A stretch of DNA of 5,571 bases from an uncultured Bacteroidales bacterium (GTDB taxonomy: Bacteria; Bacteroidota; Bacteroidia; Bacteroidales; UBA932), in assembly GCA_902461985.1 (NCBI GenBank), contig CABQAB010000146.1, positions 1 through 5,571 on the forward strand, written 5' to 3'. A program made the position numbers and the translations under genes. This document shows positions 5,546 to 5,571 of this stretch, in pieces. Each line of letters opens with the position of its first letter. Positions within the stretch are counted from its first letter, which is position 1. Under the pieces are notes generated by a model. It was not told the origin of the DNA. It worked only from the letters and a program-made list of their open reading frames with translations, and made no database searches.

Positions 5546-5571
5546 GTGTGAATAAATATTAAATGTTTGTT

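Overview
The window looks like a junction between a Bacteroidales chromosome and one end of an integrated phage-type element. Three things point to Bacteroidales: promoters of the TTG / TAnnTTTG type with no clear Shine-Dalgarno in front of most genes, a Bacteroidetes-type tyrosine recombinase, and a pyruvate phosphate dikinase of the form common in gut Bacteroidales. I cannot name the genus.

Layout, left to right. Positions 1-294 (minus) hold the first 98 codons of a phage virion-type protein that continues past the left edge. Positions 295-389 are a compact divergent promoter region. Positions 390-791 (plus) encode a probable terminase small subunit. It overlaps by 4 bases (GTGA) a short degenerate ORF (788-1018) that reads like the start of a terminase large subunit and then falls apart, so the packaging ATPase is missing here. 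Positions 1025-2506 (minus) encode a 493-residue tyrosine recombinase, convergent with the terminase genes, with its own terminator at 957-996. Positions 2507-2821 form a gene-free control and junction region. It contains the integrase promoter, an array of 11-bp direct repeats (2597-2695), an inverted repeat that could be the recombination core (2702-2728), and the intrinsic terminator of the host gene (2744-2797). Positions 2822-5545 (minus) carry a complete 907-residue pyruvate, phosphate dikinase gene, ppdK.

Reading of the whole: an element inserted just downstream of the ppdK terminator, leaving ppdK intact. Its integrase sits at the element end facing inwards, with phased repeats directly upstream of the integrase promoter that probably bind the integrase or a directionality factor. 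The terminase small subunit without a working large subunit means either a decayed prophage or a satellite that borrows a helper phage's packaging motor; the window alone cannot decide. The most interesting parts are the phased repeat array, the terS/terL-remnant arrangement, and the integrase, which lacks standard catalytic residues and has a C-terminal extension.
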